From positions 1 through 64,000 of the forward strand of contig NZ_NIBS01000015.1 in assembly GCF_002632465.1 (NCBI RefSeq): DNA of 64,000 bases, read 5' to 3'. Shown here in pieces: positions 1 through 8,957 of this stretch (its first letter is position 1; the number at the start of each line of letters is the position of its first letter). The position numbers and the translations under genes are program-made. The notes under the pieces were generated by a model. The model searched no databases, had not been told where the DNA came from, and was given only the letters and a program-made list of their open reading frames with translations. The DNA is from Xenorhabdus budapestensis. GTDB taxonomy: Bacteria > Pseudomonadota > Gammaproteobacteria > Enterobacterales > Enterobacteriaceae.

Positions 1-37
1 TTACAATTTAACACGATTGCACACGGCCAATAATGAT

Positions 38-475
38 TTAACACCCGTGGAATATGAAATGGCCTTCGTAAAAGTGTCCGATTTTTCTTGAGCAGAACAG
101 TTTCCAGCGCGGGAGTATCTGACGTTCAAAATATTCAGCCGCGAGATCTGATACTTTGATGGAGTTCTTTTCAGCTTCAATTTTTGCCAGTGCTTCAGCT
201 TTGCGTTCCTGCTTTTCCCCAGCAACGTCATAGCCCAACGCAACACGGGCTGATAGCTCTCTGGTGAATTCTCTTGCTTTTGATAGTGATAGAGCAATGT
301 ATTAGCCTAGAGTTATCACTCTGGGCGTACCTGCGAACTTATACCTAAAACGCCATATAGGGTGTTTAAAGGTTTTTCGATAGCATAGATATAGCTCGTT
401 ACCGTCCGCTCTTCCCTCGAACCTTTCACCGGATTTTATCCATGCTCTGATCTCTTTGTCAGTGAGCTTCGGCAT
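38..475 (-). pseudogene. P4-type phage integrase remnant (N-terminal part)
   Basis: The start at 475 (MPKLTDKEIRAWIKSGERF) opens the N-terminal arm-binding domain typical of P4-like tyrosine integrases (DUF4102). The reading frame is broken by one in-frame TAA at 302-304. In the same frame it continues with integrase-like sequence (ALSLSKARE, then GYDVAGEKQERKAEALAKIEAE) to about position 101, where the match ends in unrelated residues and a stop at 38-40. The core-binding and catalytic domains (R..H..R..Y) are absent, so the protein cannot recombine DNA. Such integrases normally sit at the edge of a genomic island next to their attachment site, so this is probably the scar of a lost or displaced island. 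The abrupt loss of similarity near 101 may mark a deletion or insertion junction running off the window. Confidence 0.75.
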
Positions 476-504
476 TTGTGCAATTTCCAATGTAAAAAAA
501 TGAC

Positions 505-546
505 CGTGTACCACTAAATGAGTTTCATGATCTCTAGTGGTACACG
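505..546. repeat. 12-bp perfect inverted repeat upstream of the integrase remnant
   Basis: CGTGTACCACTA at 505-516 is repeated as its exact reverse complement at 535-546, with 18 bp between. It lies 30-70 bp upstream of the integrase start. It could be an operator, a recombination-protein site left from the island, or an RNA hairpin. No U-tract follows, so it is not an intrinsic terminator. Confidence 0.55.
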
Positions 547-590
547 ATAACCATGCGCTACTGTGATTCGTTCTGCAATACTCTGATAAC

Positions 591-625
591 AAAAAAGCCA
601 GATATAACAATATATATCTGGCTTT
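591..625 (-). terminator. Intrinsic terminator of yicC
   Basis: A perfect 13-bp stem (594-606 with 613-625, 6-nt loop) is followed on the minus strand by a run of six U (591-596). It lies about 30 bp past the yicC stop codon. Confidence 0.85.
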
Positions 626-653
626 GTGATTTTCTCTGAAATGCTAAGAAACG

Positions 654-1517
654 TTATTCAATATTTTGAATCTGTTCCCTCATCTGCTCAATCAATACTT
701 TCAATTCAATCGCAGAATTTGTTACATCTGCATTAATTGATTTTGACGCCAATGTATTCGATTCGCGGTTAAATTCCTGCATCATAAAATCCAGCCGACG
801 GCCGACGGCTTCTTTCTTTTTCAGAATATTGCGTGTTTCTTTGACATGGGCATCCAGACGATCCAGCTCTTCTGCCACATCAATACGCTGTGCCAATAGA
901 ATCAGCTCTTGCTCAAGACGGTTATTTTCCAACTGGATCTGGGCTTCTTCCAGCTTGGTTTGTAACCGTTCGCGTTGCCATTGTAGGATGGCTGGCATCT
1001 GTACACGGACTTTGCTGATTTCCTCAGTTACTGCATCCAAACGTTGCTCAATCAGTGCCTTAAGCGCCTGCCCTTCAGTTTCTCGGCTTTGGATAAAGGC
1101 ATCCAGTGCCAGATCGAGCTCCGCAAGCAGTTGTGCGCTGATGGCATCCAGATCTTGCTCTTCGGCAGCTATCATACCCGGCCAGCGCAGAATATCTACG
1201 GGATTGATTTCTCCTTCATTGCTGTGTTGCTTAATCCAGCCTGCTGCTTCAACAAGTTGTTTGGCCAGATTTTCATTAAGAATCAGTGTGCCCTGAGTGC
1301 GGGTATCCAGTTCAAAACGCAGGTTACATTCCACTTTGCCGCGAGTCAGGCGGGAACGGATACGCTCGCGGATGACTGGCTCCAGACTTCTGAGTTGTTC
1401 TGGCAGACGAATATAAGTTTCCAGGTAACGTTGATTGACAGAGCGTAGTTCCCAGGCTGCATTTCCCCAATCTGCCTTGATGTCTCGCCGCGCAAAAGCG
1501 GTCATGCTACGGATCAT
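654..1517 (-). CDS. yicC: YicC family endoribonuclease
   Basis: At 287 aa this has the full length of YicC. The N-terminal YicC-like domain begins MIRSMTAFARRD and the C-terminal DUF1732 part ends with a conserved FMMQEFNRESNTLASKS segment. The middle third (about residues 150-230) is rich in Glu, Gln and Leu heptads and should be helical or coiled coil. YicC proteins are reported metal-dependent endoribonucleases that influence small-RNA turnover in E. coli; this is family knowledge. The gene is transcribed alone, divergent from rph as in other enterics, and ends at a strong terminator. Function in this organism is inferred from family membership only. Confidence 0.9.
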   Translation of the reverse strand: MIRSMTAFARRDIKADWGNAAWELRSVNQRYLETYIRLPEQLRSLEPVIRERIRSRLTRGKVECNLRFELDTRTQGTLILNENLAKQLVEAAGWIKQHSNEGEINPVDILRWPGMIAAEEQDLDAISAQLLAELDLALDAFIQSRETEGQALKALIEQRLDAVTEEISKVRVQMPAILQWQRERLQTKLEEAQIQLENNRLEQELILLAQRIDVAEELDRLDAHVKETRNILKKKEAVGRRLDFMMQEFNRESNTLASKSINADVTNSAIELKVLIEQMREQIQNIE

Positions 1518-1575
1518 AACTCATTCCCAATTTATAAAATGATGAATGATTATAACGCTCCATGCAGATGCAGGA

Positions 1576-1604
1576 TAGGCATTCGCCGCGTTAGGCCGTA
1601 TAAT
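1576..1604 (+). promoter_or_regulatory. Candidate promoter of rph-pyrE
   Basis: A consensus TATAAT at 1599-1604 is preceded, after 17 bp, by TAGGCA at 1576-1581 (4 of 6 matches to TTGACA). It lies in the yicC-rph divergent region, about 37 bp upstream of the rph start. Confidence 0.55.
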
Positions 1605-1641
1605 GCGCCCCCAATAAAGTATTAACAGCGGAGAGAACACT

Positions 1642-2418
1642 ATGAGCCTAGTGGGAATGCGTCCGGCAGGAAGAGCGGCGGGGCAGGTTCGTCCTATTAA
1701 AATAACCCGTCATTACACTAAACACGCGGAAGGTTCGGTGCTGGTTGAGTTCGGGGATACCAAAGTGTTATGTAATGCCTCCGTTGAAGAAGGAATTCCA
1801 CGTTTCCTGAAAGGTCAGGGGCAGGGTTGGATCACGGCAGAATATGGTATGTTGCCACGGGCGACAAATACCCGTAACGCCCGTGAAGCCGCTAGAGGCA
1901 AGCAAACTGGCCGTACTATGGAAATTCAGCGCCTGATTGCTCGTTCACTGCGTGCAGCAGTAGATTTGAAAAAACTGGGTGAATATACCATCACGTTAGA
2001 TTGTGACGTTATTCAGGCAGATGGTGGCACTCGTACCGCAGCGATTTCCGGCGCATGTGTAGCTCTGGTGGATGCGTTGAATAAACTGGTTGCCGATGGA
2101 AAACTGAAAGAAAGCCCGTTGAAGTCAATGGTAGCCGCAGTTTCTGTTGGTATCGTTGATGGTGAAGGTCGCTGTGATTTAGAGTATGTAGAAGACTCTG
2201 CGGCTGAGACTGATATGAATGTCGTCATGATGGATGATGGCCGGATGATTGAAGTTCAGGGCACGGCAGAAGGTGAACCGTTTAGCCATGATGAATTGCT
2301 TTCATTACTCTCCCTTGCGAAAGAAGGATTGGCAACTATTTTTGCCGCGCAGCGGGATGCGCTAAAGCAATATTCTTCAAAAGAAGATTCTCTAAAACAA
2401 GATGAATTGAAAAAATAA
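1642..2418 (+). CDS. rph: Ribonuclease PH
   Basis: Phosphorolytic 3'-5' exoribonuclease that trims the 3' ends of tRNA precursors and releases nucleoside diphosphates. The translation follows E. coli RNase PH nearly throughout ([61 protein letters not shown]). The start at 1642 has a good Shine-Dalgarno (GGAGAG, about 6 nt upstream). The conserved N-terminus begins five codons later at Met 1657, so 1657 is the alternative start. It has 258 codons against about 238 in E. coli; the extra length is a Lys/Asp/Glu-rich tail ([12 protein letters not shown]). The stop lies only 8 nt before the pyrE attenuator stem, a spacing suited to coupling between rph translation and pyrE transcription. First gene of the rph-pyrE operon. 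Confidence 0.95.
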   Translation: MSLVGMRPAGRAAGQVRPIKITRHYTKHAEGSVLVEFGDTKVLCNASVEEGIPRFLKGQGQGWITAEYGMLPRATNTRNAREAARGKQTGRTMEIQRLIARSLRAAVDLKKLGEYTITLDCDVIQADGGTRTAAISGACVALVDALNKLVADGKLKESPLKSMVAAVSVGIVDGEGRCDLEYVEDSAAETDMNVVMMDDGRMIEVQGTAEGEPFSHDELLSLLSLAKEGLATIFAAQRDALKQYSSKEDSLKQDELKK

Positions 2419-2425
2419 ATGGATC

Positions 2426-2450
2426 AGGCGGCCGAAGAGTCGCCTTTTTT
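2426..2450 (+). terminator. pyrE attenuator
   Basis: AGGCG (2426-2430) pairs with CGCCT (2441-2445) and is followed by a U-run ending at 2450. It sits between rph and pyrE. In E. coli the equivalent terminator is controlled by UTP level: when RNA polymerase slows in a U-rich leader, the ribosome translating rph stays close and blocks the hairpin. Confidence 0.8.
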
Positions 2451-2503
2451 ATACCTGCGAGAATGGCGATAAGAATCATAATGATGTACAAGAGGAGAAC
2501 CCT

Positions 2504-3145
2504 ATGAAAGCCTATCAGCGCGAATTTATTGAACTGGCACTGGAAAAAAAGGTGCTGAAATTTGGCGGATTTACGCTGAAATCCGGTCGCCAGAGTCCAT
2601 ATTTTTTCAACGCAGGGCTGTTTAACACCGGACGTGATTTGGCGTTGATTGGCCGTTTTTATGCCGCGGCATTGAAGGATAGTGGTATTCCATGTGATTT
2701 GTTGTTTGGGCCAGCTTATAAAGGTATTCCAATCGCAACTACAACCGCAGTGGCGCTGGCGGAGCATCACAATATTGATATGCCTTATTGCTTTAACCGT
2801 AAAGAAACAAAAGATCATGGGGAAGGAGGAACACTGGTCGGCAGTCCATTACAAGGAAGAGTTGTGGTCGTTGATGATGTGATCACAGCAGGAACCGCTA
2901 TTCGTGAATCAATGGAAATTATCAAACAACATGGTGCAACGTTGTCTGGAGTTATTTTATGTCTGGATCGTCAGGAGCGTGGACGGGAAACACTTTCGGC
3001 TATCCAAGAAGTTGAGCGTGATTATCACTGTAAAGTCTTCTCTATCATCACATTGAATGATTTAATTACCTATCTGCGTGAAAACCCAGAAATGCAGTCT
3101 CATTTAGAGGCTGTGGAAGCTTACCGCAGAGAATACGGTATCTGA
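2504..3145 (+). CDS. pyrE: Orotate phosphoribosyltransferase
   Basis: Converts orotate and PRPP to orotidine 5'-monophosphate and pyrophosphate in de novo pyrimidine synthesis. The 213-aa length matches enteric PyrE. Visible motifs are the flexible-loop and catalytic Lys region ([13 protein letters not shown], about residues 98-110) and the PRPP-binding signature [13 protein letters not shown] (about 120-132). The start has a GAGGAG Shine-Dalgarno. It is the second gene of the rph-pyrE operon and is reached only by readthrough of the attenuator at 2426-2450. Confidence 0.97.
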   Translation: MKAYQREFIELALEKKVLKFGGFTLKSGRQSPYFFNAGLFNTGRDLALIGRFYAAALKDSGIPCDLLFGPAYKGIPIATTTAVALAEHHNIDMPYCFNRKETKDHGEGGTLVGSPLQGRVVVVDDVITAGTAIRESMEIIKQHGATLSGVILCLDRQERGRETLSAIQEVERDYHCKVFSIITLNDLITYLRENPEMQSHLEAVEAYRREYGI

Positions 3146-3185
3146 CAGTTCGTTCTGTTTGATTGCTCTGTAGAAATTACAGACT

Positions 3186-3217
3186 AAAAAAAATCCCTCG
3201 CCCAATGGTGGGCGGGG
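3186..3217 (-). terminator. Terminator between pyrE and slmA
   Basis: CGCCCA (3199-3204) pairs with TGGGCG (3209-3214) around an ATGG loop, and the stem can extend outward by wobble pairs. The eight A at 3186-3193 form a U-tract on the minus strand, so it best ends slmA transcription, although it lies 200 bp past that gene. It may also act on pyrE. Confidence 0.6.
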
Positions 3218-3416
3218 TGAGTAGTAGAAATGACATCCCGCAGATAATGTGGAAGGAATGTCATTACTGAGCGATTGGGTAGTCAACTCAGCTAGCCAAA
3301 GCATGTTAACACAAATTTATACAAAAAACGTTAGTGAAAAACGCATGTTATCATTTCTATATTCTGTAATGAAAAGATCCCCAGAATAAAAAATGTGCAT
3401 AGCAGGTTTGGGAAAT

Positions 3417-4016
3417 TTATTGTAGTTGGGTCAATATCAAGGGCCAGCGTACTTCAAATTCTTTCATTGGTCGATAGCGGAATTCAGAGCGAACAAAACG
3501 AGAGAGCATCCCTTCACAAAAAGCCAATAATTGTGATGCCAGTATGGTTTCGTCATAACTGAAACCCTGACTATCCCGTATTTTTTTCTCTTTTAAGATT
3601 TGGCGAAGCTGTACCTCAATACGCTCAAACAGTTGATTGATACGGTTTTGCAATCTGTCTTGTTCAAACATCAAGGCATGGCCTGTCATGATACGGGTTA
3701 AACCTGGATTTTTTTCTGCAAAGCCCAAAATGAGGATCAGAATTAACCGAATTCGAGGGATGGTCTCTTTTTCATCTTGCAAAATCAGGTTGATGCGAGA
3801 AATTAAAGAGTTTTCAATAAACTCAATCAGGCTATCAAACATCCGGGTTTTGCTCGGAAAATGACGATAAAGTGCAGCTTCAGAAACCCCAACGTTGGCG
3901 GCAAGTTTTGCAGTTGTAATACGCTGGCTGCCATCGCTGGATTCAAGCATATGTGCCAGTGCCTGCAAGATTTCTTCACGTCTGTTTTTCTTTTTTGTAC
4001 GTTCTTTTTCTGCCAT
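3417..4016 (-). CDS. slmA: Nucleoid occlusion factor SlmA
   Basis: TetR-family DNA-binding protein that blocks FtsZ ring assembly over the nucleoid when bound to SlmA sites. The start was set at Met 4016 ([17 protein letters not shown]), matching the known 198-200 aa family length; the open frame extends 20 codons upstream without similarity. The helix-turn-helix is at about residues 32-54 ([22 protein letters not shown]). The ligand/FtsZ-interaction domain is well conserved ([36 protein letters not shown]; ending [10 protein letters not shown]). It lies downstream of dut on the same strand, as in E. coli. Confidence 0.96.
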   Translation of the reverse strand: MAEKERTKKKNRREEILQALAHMLESSDGSQRITTAKLAANVGVSEAALYRHFPSKTRMFDSLIEFIENSLISRINLILQDEKETIPRIRLILILILGFAEKNPGLTRIMTGHALMFEQDRLQNRINQLFERIEVQLRQILKEKKIRDSQGFSYDETILASQLLAFCEGMLSRFVRSEFRYRPMKEFEVRWPLILTQLQ

Positions 4017-4104
4017 GTGTGGTAGTACCCCTGCTAAGACAGCAAAACAAATCCAGCTATACCCTTTATCTTCCAAGTGTTGGCTTGAAATTTATGGATA
4101 TACA

Positions 4105-4131
4105 TTTTGCCCATGCTGATGATGGGCAAAA
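4105..4131. repeat. Hairpin in the dut-slmA intergenic region
   Basis: TTTTGCCCAT (4105-4114) pairs perfectly with ATGGGCAAAA (4122-4131) around a 7-nt loop. There is no U-run on either exit side, so it is unlikely to be a simple terminator. It could be an operator or an RNA-processing structure between dut and slmA. Confidence 0.5.
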
Positions 4132-4170
4132 ATATAAAAGTTGGTTGATGGTATCAGACTTTATGAAAAG

Positions 4171-4629
4171 TTATTGACGACCGGAATGACCAAAACCACC
4201 TGCTCCGCGTTCTGTGCTCTCAAAATCTTCAACCAAATTAAATTCAGCCTGTACAACGGGCACAAAAACCATTTGGGCAATACGTTCGCCCGGTTTGATG
4301 GTGAATGTCTTATCACCACGGTTCCAAACAGAAATCATCAGTTGCCCTTGATAATCAGAGTCGATGAGCCCTACCAGATTACCTAGCACCACACCATGTT
4401 TATGACCCAGACCAGAGCGGGGAAGAATGATCGCAGCCAATTGTTCATCCGCGATATGGATAGCAATCCCCGTTGGCAGAAGTTCGGTTTGACCAGGTGC
4501 CAGTTCCACTACGTTATCCAGACAAGCACGTAAATCTAAACCCGCAGAACCAGGAGTAGCATAGGCCGGTAAAGGAAATTCTTGCCCGATGCGGGGATCA
4601 AGGATTTTAACGTCGATTTTTTTCATCAT
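4171..4629 (-). CDS. dut: Deoxyuridine 5'-triphosphate nucleotidohydrolase (dUTPase)
   Basis: Hydrolyses dUTP to dUMP and pyrophosphate, keeping uracil out of DNA and supplying the dTMP precursor. The 152-aa trimeric dUTPase shows all five family motifs: AGLDLRA (1), [10 protein letters not shown] (2), GLIDSDYQG (3, with the catalytic Asp), [12 protein letters not shown] (4) and [10 protein letters not shown] (5, the C-terminal arm over the active site). Its start overlaps the 3' end of coaBC by 23 bp, indicating co-transcription and probably coupled translation, the usual enteric arrangement. Confidence 0.97.
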   Translation of the reverse strand: MMKKIDVKILDPRIGQEFPLPAYATPGSAGLDLRACLDNVVELAPGQTELLPTGIAIHIADEQLAAIILPRSGLGHKHGVVLGNLVGLIDSDYQGQLMISVWNRGDKTFTIKPGERIAQMVFVPVVQAEFNLVEDFESTERGAGGFGHSGRQ

Positions 4630-5836
4630 AGCGTTTGAATATCTCGTCTAATAAGCGGTGGCTGAGTTGTAATTTACCATTGTGCGGTAAATTAATGCTG
4701 CCATCGTGCCAGAATAGATGTAATGCATTAGTATCACTGTTGAAGCCATGTTCAGCCAGAGATACATCATTCGCGCAAATCAAGTCTAGATTCTTCTGCT
4801 TGAGTTTTCCGCGGGCGTATTCTTCCACATTCTGGGTTTCGGCTGCAAATCCAACGACAAAGGGACGATGTTTTTCCATTGCCGCAACATTCGCTACGAT
4901 GTCAGGATTTTTGACTAATGTATAGGTGATTTCATCACCCTGTTTTTTGATTTTTTCAACTGATATTTGTTTGAAGCGATAATCAGAGACGGCAGCACAG
5001 CCGATGAAAATATGCTGTGAAGCTGCGATTGCCTGCACTTGCTTGTGCATTTCTAATGCGCTGGTTACGTCAATACGTTTGACATTTTGAGGAGTAGTCA
5101 GATTGACAGGGCCTGCAATCAGTGTGACTTCAGCTCCACGTTCTGCGGCTGCCTGTGCGATGGAGAAGCCCATTTTACCGGAGCTATGGTTGGTAATAAA
5201 ACGGACAGGATCTAAGGCTTCACGGGTTGGCCCGGCTGTAATTATTATTTGCAGGCCTATTAAATCTCGAACAGGGTTAAAATATTGCGTTGCCAGTTCG
5301 ACAATCGCCATGGGCTCAATCATTCTGCCCGGCCCTATGTCGCCACAGGCCTGACTTCCCTCATCTGGCCCCCAAATCAACACATTACGTTCTCTCAGTA
5401 TCCTTAGGTTATGTTGGGTGGCTTGTGCACGGTACATTTGCTGGTTCATTGCAGGAACGACTGCCAGGGGGGCTGCTGAAGCTAAACAAATAGTTGTGAC
5501 TAAATCATTTGCCATACCAGTAGCTAACCGAGCCAACAGATCTGCCGTCGCAGGGGCGAGAATAATCAAATCAGCCCATTTTGCCAGCTCAATATGCCCC
5601 ATCGCTGCTTCTGCTGCCGGGTCTAAAAGATCGTCAGAAACCGGATGACCTGATACAGCTTGTAATGTCAATGGGGTGATAAAAGCCTCTGCTGCCGGAG
5701 TCATTACGACACGTACCTGGGCACCACGATCACGTAAACGCCGTACTAACTCTGCTGTTTTATAAGCAGCAATGCCTCCACTGATGCCGAGCACGATATG
5801 TTTACCAGAAAGCCCTTTGCCGGAAAGTTCTGCCAT
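4607..5836 (-). CDS. coaBC: Bifunctional phosphopantothenoylcysteine decarboxylase / phosphopantothenate-cysteine ligase
   Basis: Catalyses two steps of coenzyme A synthesis: CTP-dependent joining of cysteine to 4'-phosphopantothenate (CoaB) and FMN-dependent decarboxylation to 4'-phosphopantetheine (CoaC). The 409-aa fusion has the flavoprotein CoaC domain at the N-terminus ([19 protein letters not shown], about residues 17-35; substrate-binding PAMNQQMY at about 128-135). The CoaB domain follows from about residue 190 ([35 protein letters not shown]). It runs divergent from radC, as in E. coli, and leads into dut. Confidence 0.96.
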   Translation of the reverse strand: MAELSGKGLSGKHIVLGISGGIAAYKTAELVRRLRDRGAQVRVVMTPAAEAFITPLTLQAVSGHPVSDDLLDPAAEAAMGHIELAKWADLIILAPATADLLARLATGMANDLVTTICLASAAPLAVVPAMNQQMYRAQATQHNLRILRERNVLIWGPDEGSQACGDIGPGRMIEPMAIVELATQYFNPVRDLIGLQIIITAGPTREALDPVRFITNHSSGKMGFSIAQAAAERGAEVTLIAGPVNLTTPQNVKRIDVTSALEMHKQVQAIAASQHIFIGCAAVSDYRFKQISVEKIKKQGDEITYTLVKNPDIVANVAAMEKHRPFVVGFAAETQNVEEYARGKLKQKNLDLICANDVSLAEHGFNSDTNALHLFWHDGSINLPHNGKLQLSHRLLDEIFKRYDEKNRR

Positions 5837-5944
5837 TCTGATTGTCCACCTGTAAGTTACAATTACTCAGGATTCTATCATAAGAAAATAGGGTGTTGAG
5901 AATATGGCGTTGAGAGTTCCCGTTTTGTCACTGAGAAATACTAA

Positions 5945-5966
5945 GTTTGCGAAGCGCTACGCAAAC
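5945..5966. promoter_or_regulatory. 22-bp near-perfect palindrome between coaBC and radC
   Basis: GTTTGCG at 5945-5951 and CGCAAAC at 5960-5966 flank AGCGCT, itself a palindrome; only one symmetric pair of the 22 bp breaks the dyad. Its place in a divergent promoter region fits an operator. No regulator could be assigned: it does not match LexA, PurR or SlmA consensus sites. Confidence 0.45.
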
Positions 5967-6092
5967 CATACGCACAGGACTGGCGGTGATTTTTTCATCA
6001 TGGGATATTGATGATGTGGATATCGAAGCTATGGGGTGTCATCTTCATGGCGGTTAGCCAGCCAGCAAAAGATATTTAAGGGAGGAAGTAGA

Positions 6093-6785
6093 ATGGATAT
6101 CACAATAGTGGAAAAAGACGATGAATTGCATTCAGATCTTGCTCCCCGGGAGAAATTGCTGGCGTATGGTGCAATTACTCTGACGGATGCGGAGCTGTTG
6201 GCCATATTTTTACGTACAGGGGCTAGAGGTGTGCCTGTTGTGCAAATGGCGGAACATCTGCTGCAATCATTTGGCTCATTGTACCACTTGCTTTCTGCCG
6301 ATTATGCTGATTTTTGTGCACATAAAGGAATGGGCGTGTGCAAATATGTTCAGTTACAGGCAGTTTCTGAATTGGCAAAGCGTTTTTTCTCCAGCCAATT
6401 TATTCATGAAGATGTTATGAGCAGCCCTGCCGCGACTCAAAGTTATTTGCAGGATTTATTGTCTTGGCAGGATCGGGAAGTTTTTGTCGTGCTGTTTTTG
6501 ACAAATCAGAATAAAGTGATTTGTCATGATGAGATGTTCAAGGGAACGATAAACAAAGTTGAAGTTCATCCGCGTGAAATTGTAAGACAGGCGGTTAAAG
6601 TTAATGCAGCATCCATTATTCTTGCCCATAATCACCCTTCCGGTAATCCAGAACCTAGTTTGGCAGATAAACTGGTGACAGAAAAAATCATTGATGCGTG
6701 TAATTTAGTCGGTGTTAAGGTTTTGGATCATATTGTCATAGGCAAACAATATTGCGTCTCTTTTATGGAAAGAGGTTGGATTTAA
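6093..6785 (+). CDS. radC: RadC family JAB/MPN-domain protein
   Basis: The start at 6093 is chosen for its GGGAGGAAG ribosome-binding site and because the family pattern begins there ([21 protein letters not shown]); a longer frame opens at 6036 without similarity. The 230-aa protein has an N-terminal helix-hairpin-helix-like UPF0758 part (about residues 10-90). The C-terminal JAB domain carries the metal-binding motif [14 protein letters not shown] (about 180-193), with a supporting acidic residue in the [14 protein letters not shown] stretch. RadC was once linked to DNA repair, but its real substrate is unknown. It lies upstream of rpmB-rpmG, the standard order. Confidence 0.93.
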   Translation: MDITIVEKDDELHSDLAPREKLLAYGAITLTDAELLAIFLRTGARGVPVVQMAEHLLQSFGSLYHLLSADYADFCAHKGMGVCKYVQLQAVSELAKRFFSSQFIHEDVMSSPAATQSYLQDLLSWQDREVFVVLFLTNQNKVICHDEMFKGTINKVEVHPREIVRQAVKVNAASIILAHNHPSGNPEPSLADKLVTEKIIDACNLVGVKVLDHIVIGKQYCVSFMERGWI

Positions 6786-6828
6786 TGCGGTTTTTCCACG
6801 AACCAGTCAGATCTTAGTTGTTCGGGAC

Positions 6829-6857
6829 TTGAGCATCAGCGAATGAGGGCGTATACT
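6829..6857 (+). promoter_or_regulatory. Strong promoter of rpmB-rpmG
   Basis: TTGAGC (6829-6834) and TATACT (6852-6857) are separated by exactly 17 bp, giving 4-5 of 6 matches in each hexamer. The expected transcript start near 6864 leaves a leader of about 190 nt before rpmB. Confidence 0.7.
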
Positions 6858-6891
6858 ACGCCACCTTTGAGGATCTTGGGCTTGGCGAGAA

Positions 6892-6988
6892 GAGCCTATC
6901 TCAGTGAGTTTTTTGCTGAGAAAATGTGAGTCTTTTCAGTAACGTTCTTTATCAGTATAGAGTAAAGAAAATTTACTGAGATGGGCTC
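6892..6988 (+). promoter_or_regulatory. Structured 5' leader of rpmB
   Basis: Two 14-nt arms, 6892-6905 and 6975-6988, are complementary with only one G-U pair, enclosing 69 nt. A second complementary pair (about 6938-6951 with 6963-6977) nests inside. The element lies wholly within the rpmB 5' leader. Ribosomal-protein leaders often fold into structures that mimic the rRNA target for autogenous control; whether L28 or L33 binds this one is not known to me. Confidence 0.5.
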
Positions 6989-7033
6989 CTAAGCCTGACG
7001 AGGCGGCCATACCCAATACAAAGCTCGAGCTGA

Positions 7034-7291
<258 letters not shown>

Positions 7292-7299
7292 GGAGCTGA

Positions 7300-7470
<171 letters not shown>

Positions 7471-7481
7471 TTTTAGTGGAT

Positions 7482-7510
7482 AAAAAACCCAGCTCTCGCT
7501 GGGTTTTTTT
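7482..7510 (+). terminator. Terminator of rpmB-rpmG
   Basis: CCCAGC (7488-7493) pairs with GCTGGG (7498-7503) around TCTC and is flanked by A6 and T7, extending the stem and giving the U-tract. Confidence 0.95.
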
Positions 7511-7633
7511 ATGCCTGAAATACACCAATCTTTCCTTATCTTAAACCTGATTATCGGTTACCCGTGAACGTAACATGACGTTCAGTTATACTAACACTTT
7601 TTGATATATGAACCGTCAGGCGTGGCTCAGAAA

Positions 7634-8746
7634 ATGACTAGAAAGACCTTGAATATCTTACATACGGAATCGTCACGTGGTTGGGGAGGGCAAGAGATTC
7701 GTATTCTGACGGAATCTCAGGGGATGATGCGTCGTGGGCATCATGTTGTTATCGTTTGTTGCCCAACTTCGACACTTTATCGTGAAGCTCACCATTATGG
7801 TGTTCCTGTCGTTGCGTTGCCAATTGAAAAAAAGCGTCTTCCATGCTTTATAGCAATGCGCCGTTGGTTAAAGGCTGAAGGCCATCGGTTTGATATCATT
7901 AATACCCACAGTTCTACTGATTCTTGGTTGGTGGCTGCGGCATGTTCCACATTAAGGGGGATGCCACCAATAGTCCGGACCCGCCATGTTTCCACTAATG
8001 TTTCAACCTCCATAGCGACCCGTTGGCTCTATTTGAAATCCTGCCAGCATATTGTGACGACAGGGGAGAAGTTACGCCAATATCTACATACTAATAATGG
8101 CTATCCGTTATCTCATATGACCTCTGTACCGACAGGTATCGACTTGACACGTTTTCACCCTGAAAATAAACAACAGTGCCGCCAGGGTATTGGAATTGCA
8201 GATAAACCGACGCTGGGTATTGTGGCGACAATGAGAACCTGGAAAGGGCATCGTTACCTGTTGGATAGCTGGAAAATACTTCATCAACGCTATCCTGATT
8301 GGCAATTACTGTTTGTAGGGGATGGCCCACAACAAAAAAATCTTGAACCTAGGGTTAAACAAGAAGGGCTGACGGATAGTGTCATTTTTCTTGGTAATCG
8401 TCAGGATGTTCCGGACTGTTTAAATGCGATGGATATTTTTGCGTTACCTTCGTTTGGAAATGAGGGGGTTCCACAAGGTATCATGCAGGCAATGGCGTGC
8501 GGATTACCAGTGGTCTCTACATCAGTGGGCGCTATTTCTGAAGCTGTGATTGACGGTGAAACTGGTTATGTTATTGAACCTAAATGTGTTGAACAGCTAA
8601 CTGAAAAATTAGATCTGTTAATGAGAAATGCAGATATACGTTTGCAGATGGGAGATGCTTCACTTAAACGAGCCACACGCTTATTCGGTATGGATAATAT
8701 GTTAGATAAAATGGAGTCTATTTTTGTTGTTAGTGACAGTTGTTAG
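7634..8746 (+). CDS. Family 4 glycosyltransferase, LPS core
   Basis: GT-B fold glycosyltransferase of family GT4, expected to act on the cytoplasmic face of the inner membrane during core assembly. The start is placed at 7634 (MTRKTLNILHTESSRGWGGQE), where family similarity begins; an in-frame start at 7601 is possible. The N-terminal acceptor domain has the Gly-rich loop RGWGGQEIRI. The C-terminal domain shows TMRTWKGHRYLLDSW and the donor-binding segment EGVPQGIMQAMACGLPVVSTSVGA (EX7E-type). It is the first of four transferases running toward waaL. Donor and linkage cannot be read from the sequence. The stop codon lies inside a 13-bp tandem repeat. Confidence 0.85.
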   Translation: MTRKTLNILHTESSRGWGGQEIRILTESQGMMRRGHHVVIVCCPTSTLYREAHHYGVPVVALPIEKKRLPCFIAMRRWLKAEGHRFDIINTHSSTDSWLVAAACSTLRGMPPIVRTRHVSTNVSTSIATRWLYLKSCQHIVTTGEKLRQYLHTNNGYPLSHMTSVPTGIDLTRFHPENKQQCRQGIGIADKPTLGIVATMRTWKGHRYLLDSWKILHQRYPDWQLLFVGDGPQQKNLEPRVKQEGLTDSVIFLGNRQDVPDCLNAMDIFALPSFGNEGVPQGIMQAMACGLPVVSTSVGAISEAVIDGETGYVIEPKCVEQLTEKLDLLMRNADIRLQMGDASLKRATRLFGMDNMLDKMESIFVVSDSC

Positions 8747-8765
8747 TGACAGTTGTTAGTGACAG
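8727..8765 (+). repeat. Three tandem copies of a 13-bp unit
   Basis: TTGTTAGTGACAG occurs three times head to tail (8727-8739, 8740-8752, 8753-8765) without mismatch, spanning the stop codon (8744-8746) of the preceding transferase. As the unit is not a multiple of three and carries TAG, copy number should hardly change the protein end. Confidence 0.95.
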
Positions 8766-8957
8766 AAGGTATTGTTTTGTACCCATATTATCGCTTTATC
8801 TAAAATGGGACTAATATACTATAAGTGAAATAAGACAAGTGAAATAAAACTTTTGTTTGGCTTCTGCATGGAACAATCTGTATCAAGATATCTTAAGTAA
8901 CTTTGATGTATGTTTCGTAAGCCAGTCTCTGAGTGGATAATTTTATAATTCATTATT

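Noticed and set aside
829-1296. 155-aa open frame on the plus strand, rich in Ser/Arg/Leu
   Set aside because: Exactly antisense to yicC, low-complexity shadow composition, no ribosome-binding site.
2336-2818. 160-aa minus-strand open frame spanning the rph-pyrE junction
   Set aside because: Overlaps two conserved genes and the attenuator in antisense; no family resemblance.
4105-4131. Intrinsic terminator between dut and slmA
   Set aside because: The stem is perfect, but neither strand has a U-run after it; kept only as a hairpin.
8727-8765. Possible CRISPR-like repeat
   Set aside because: Units are directly adjacent with no spacers and only 13 bp long; a simple tandem repeat.
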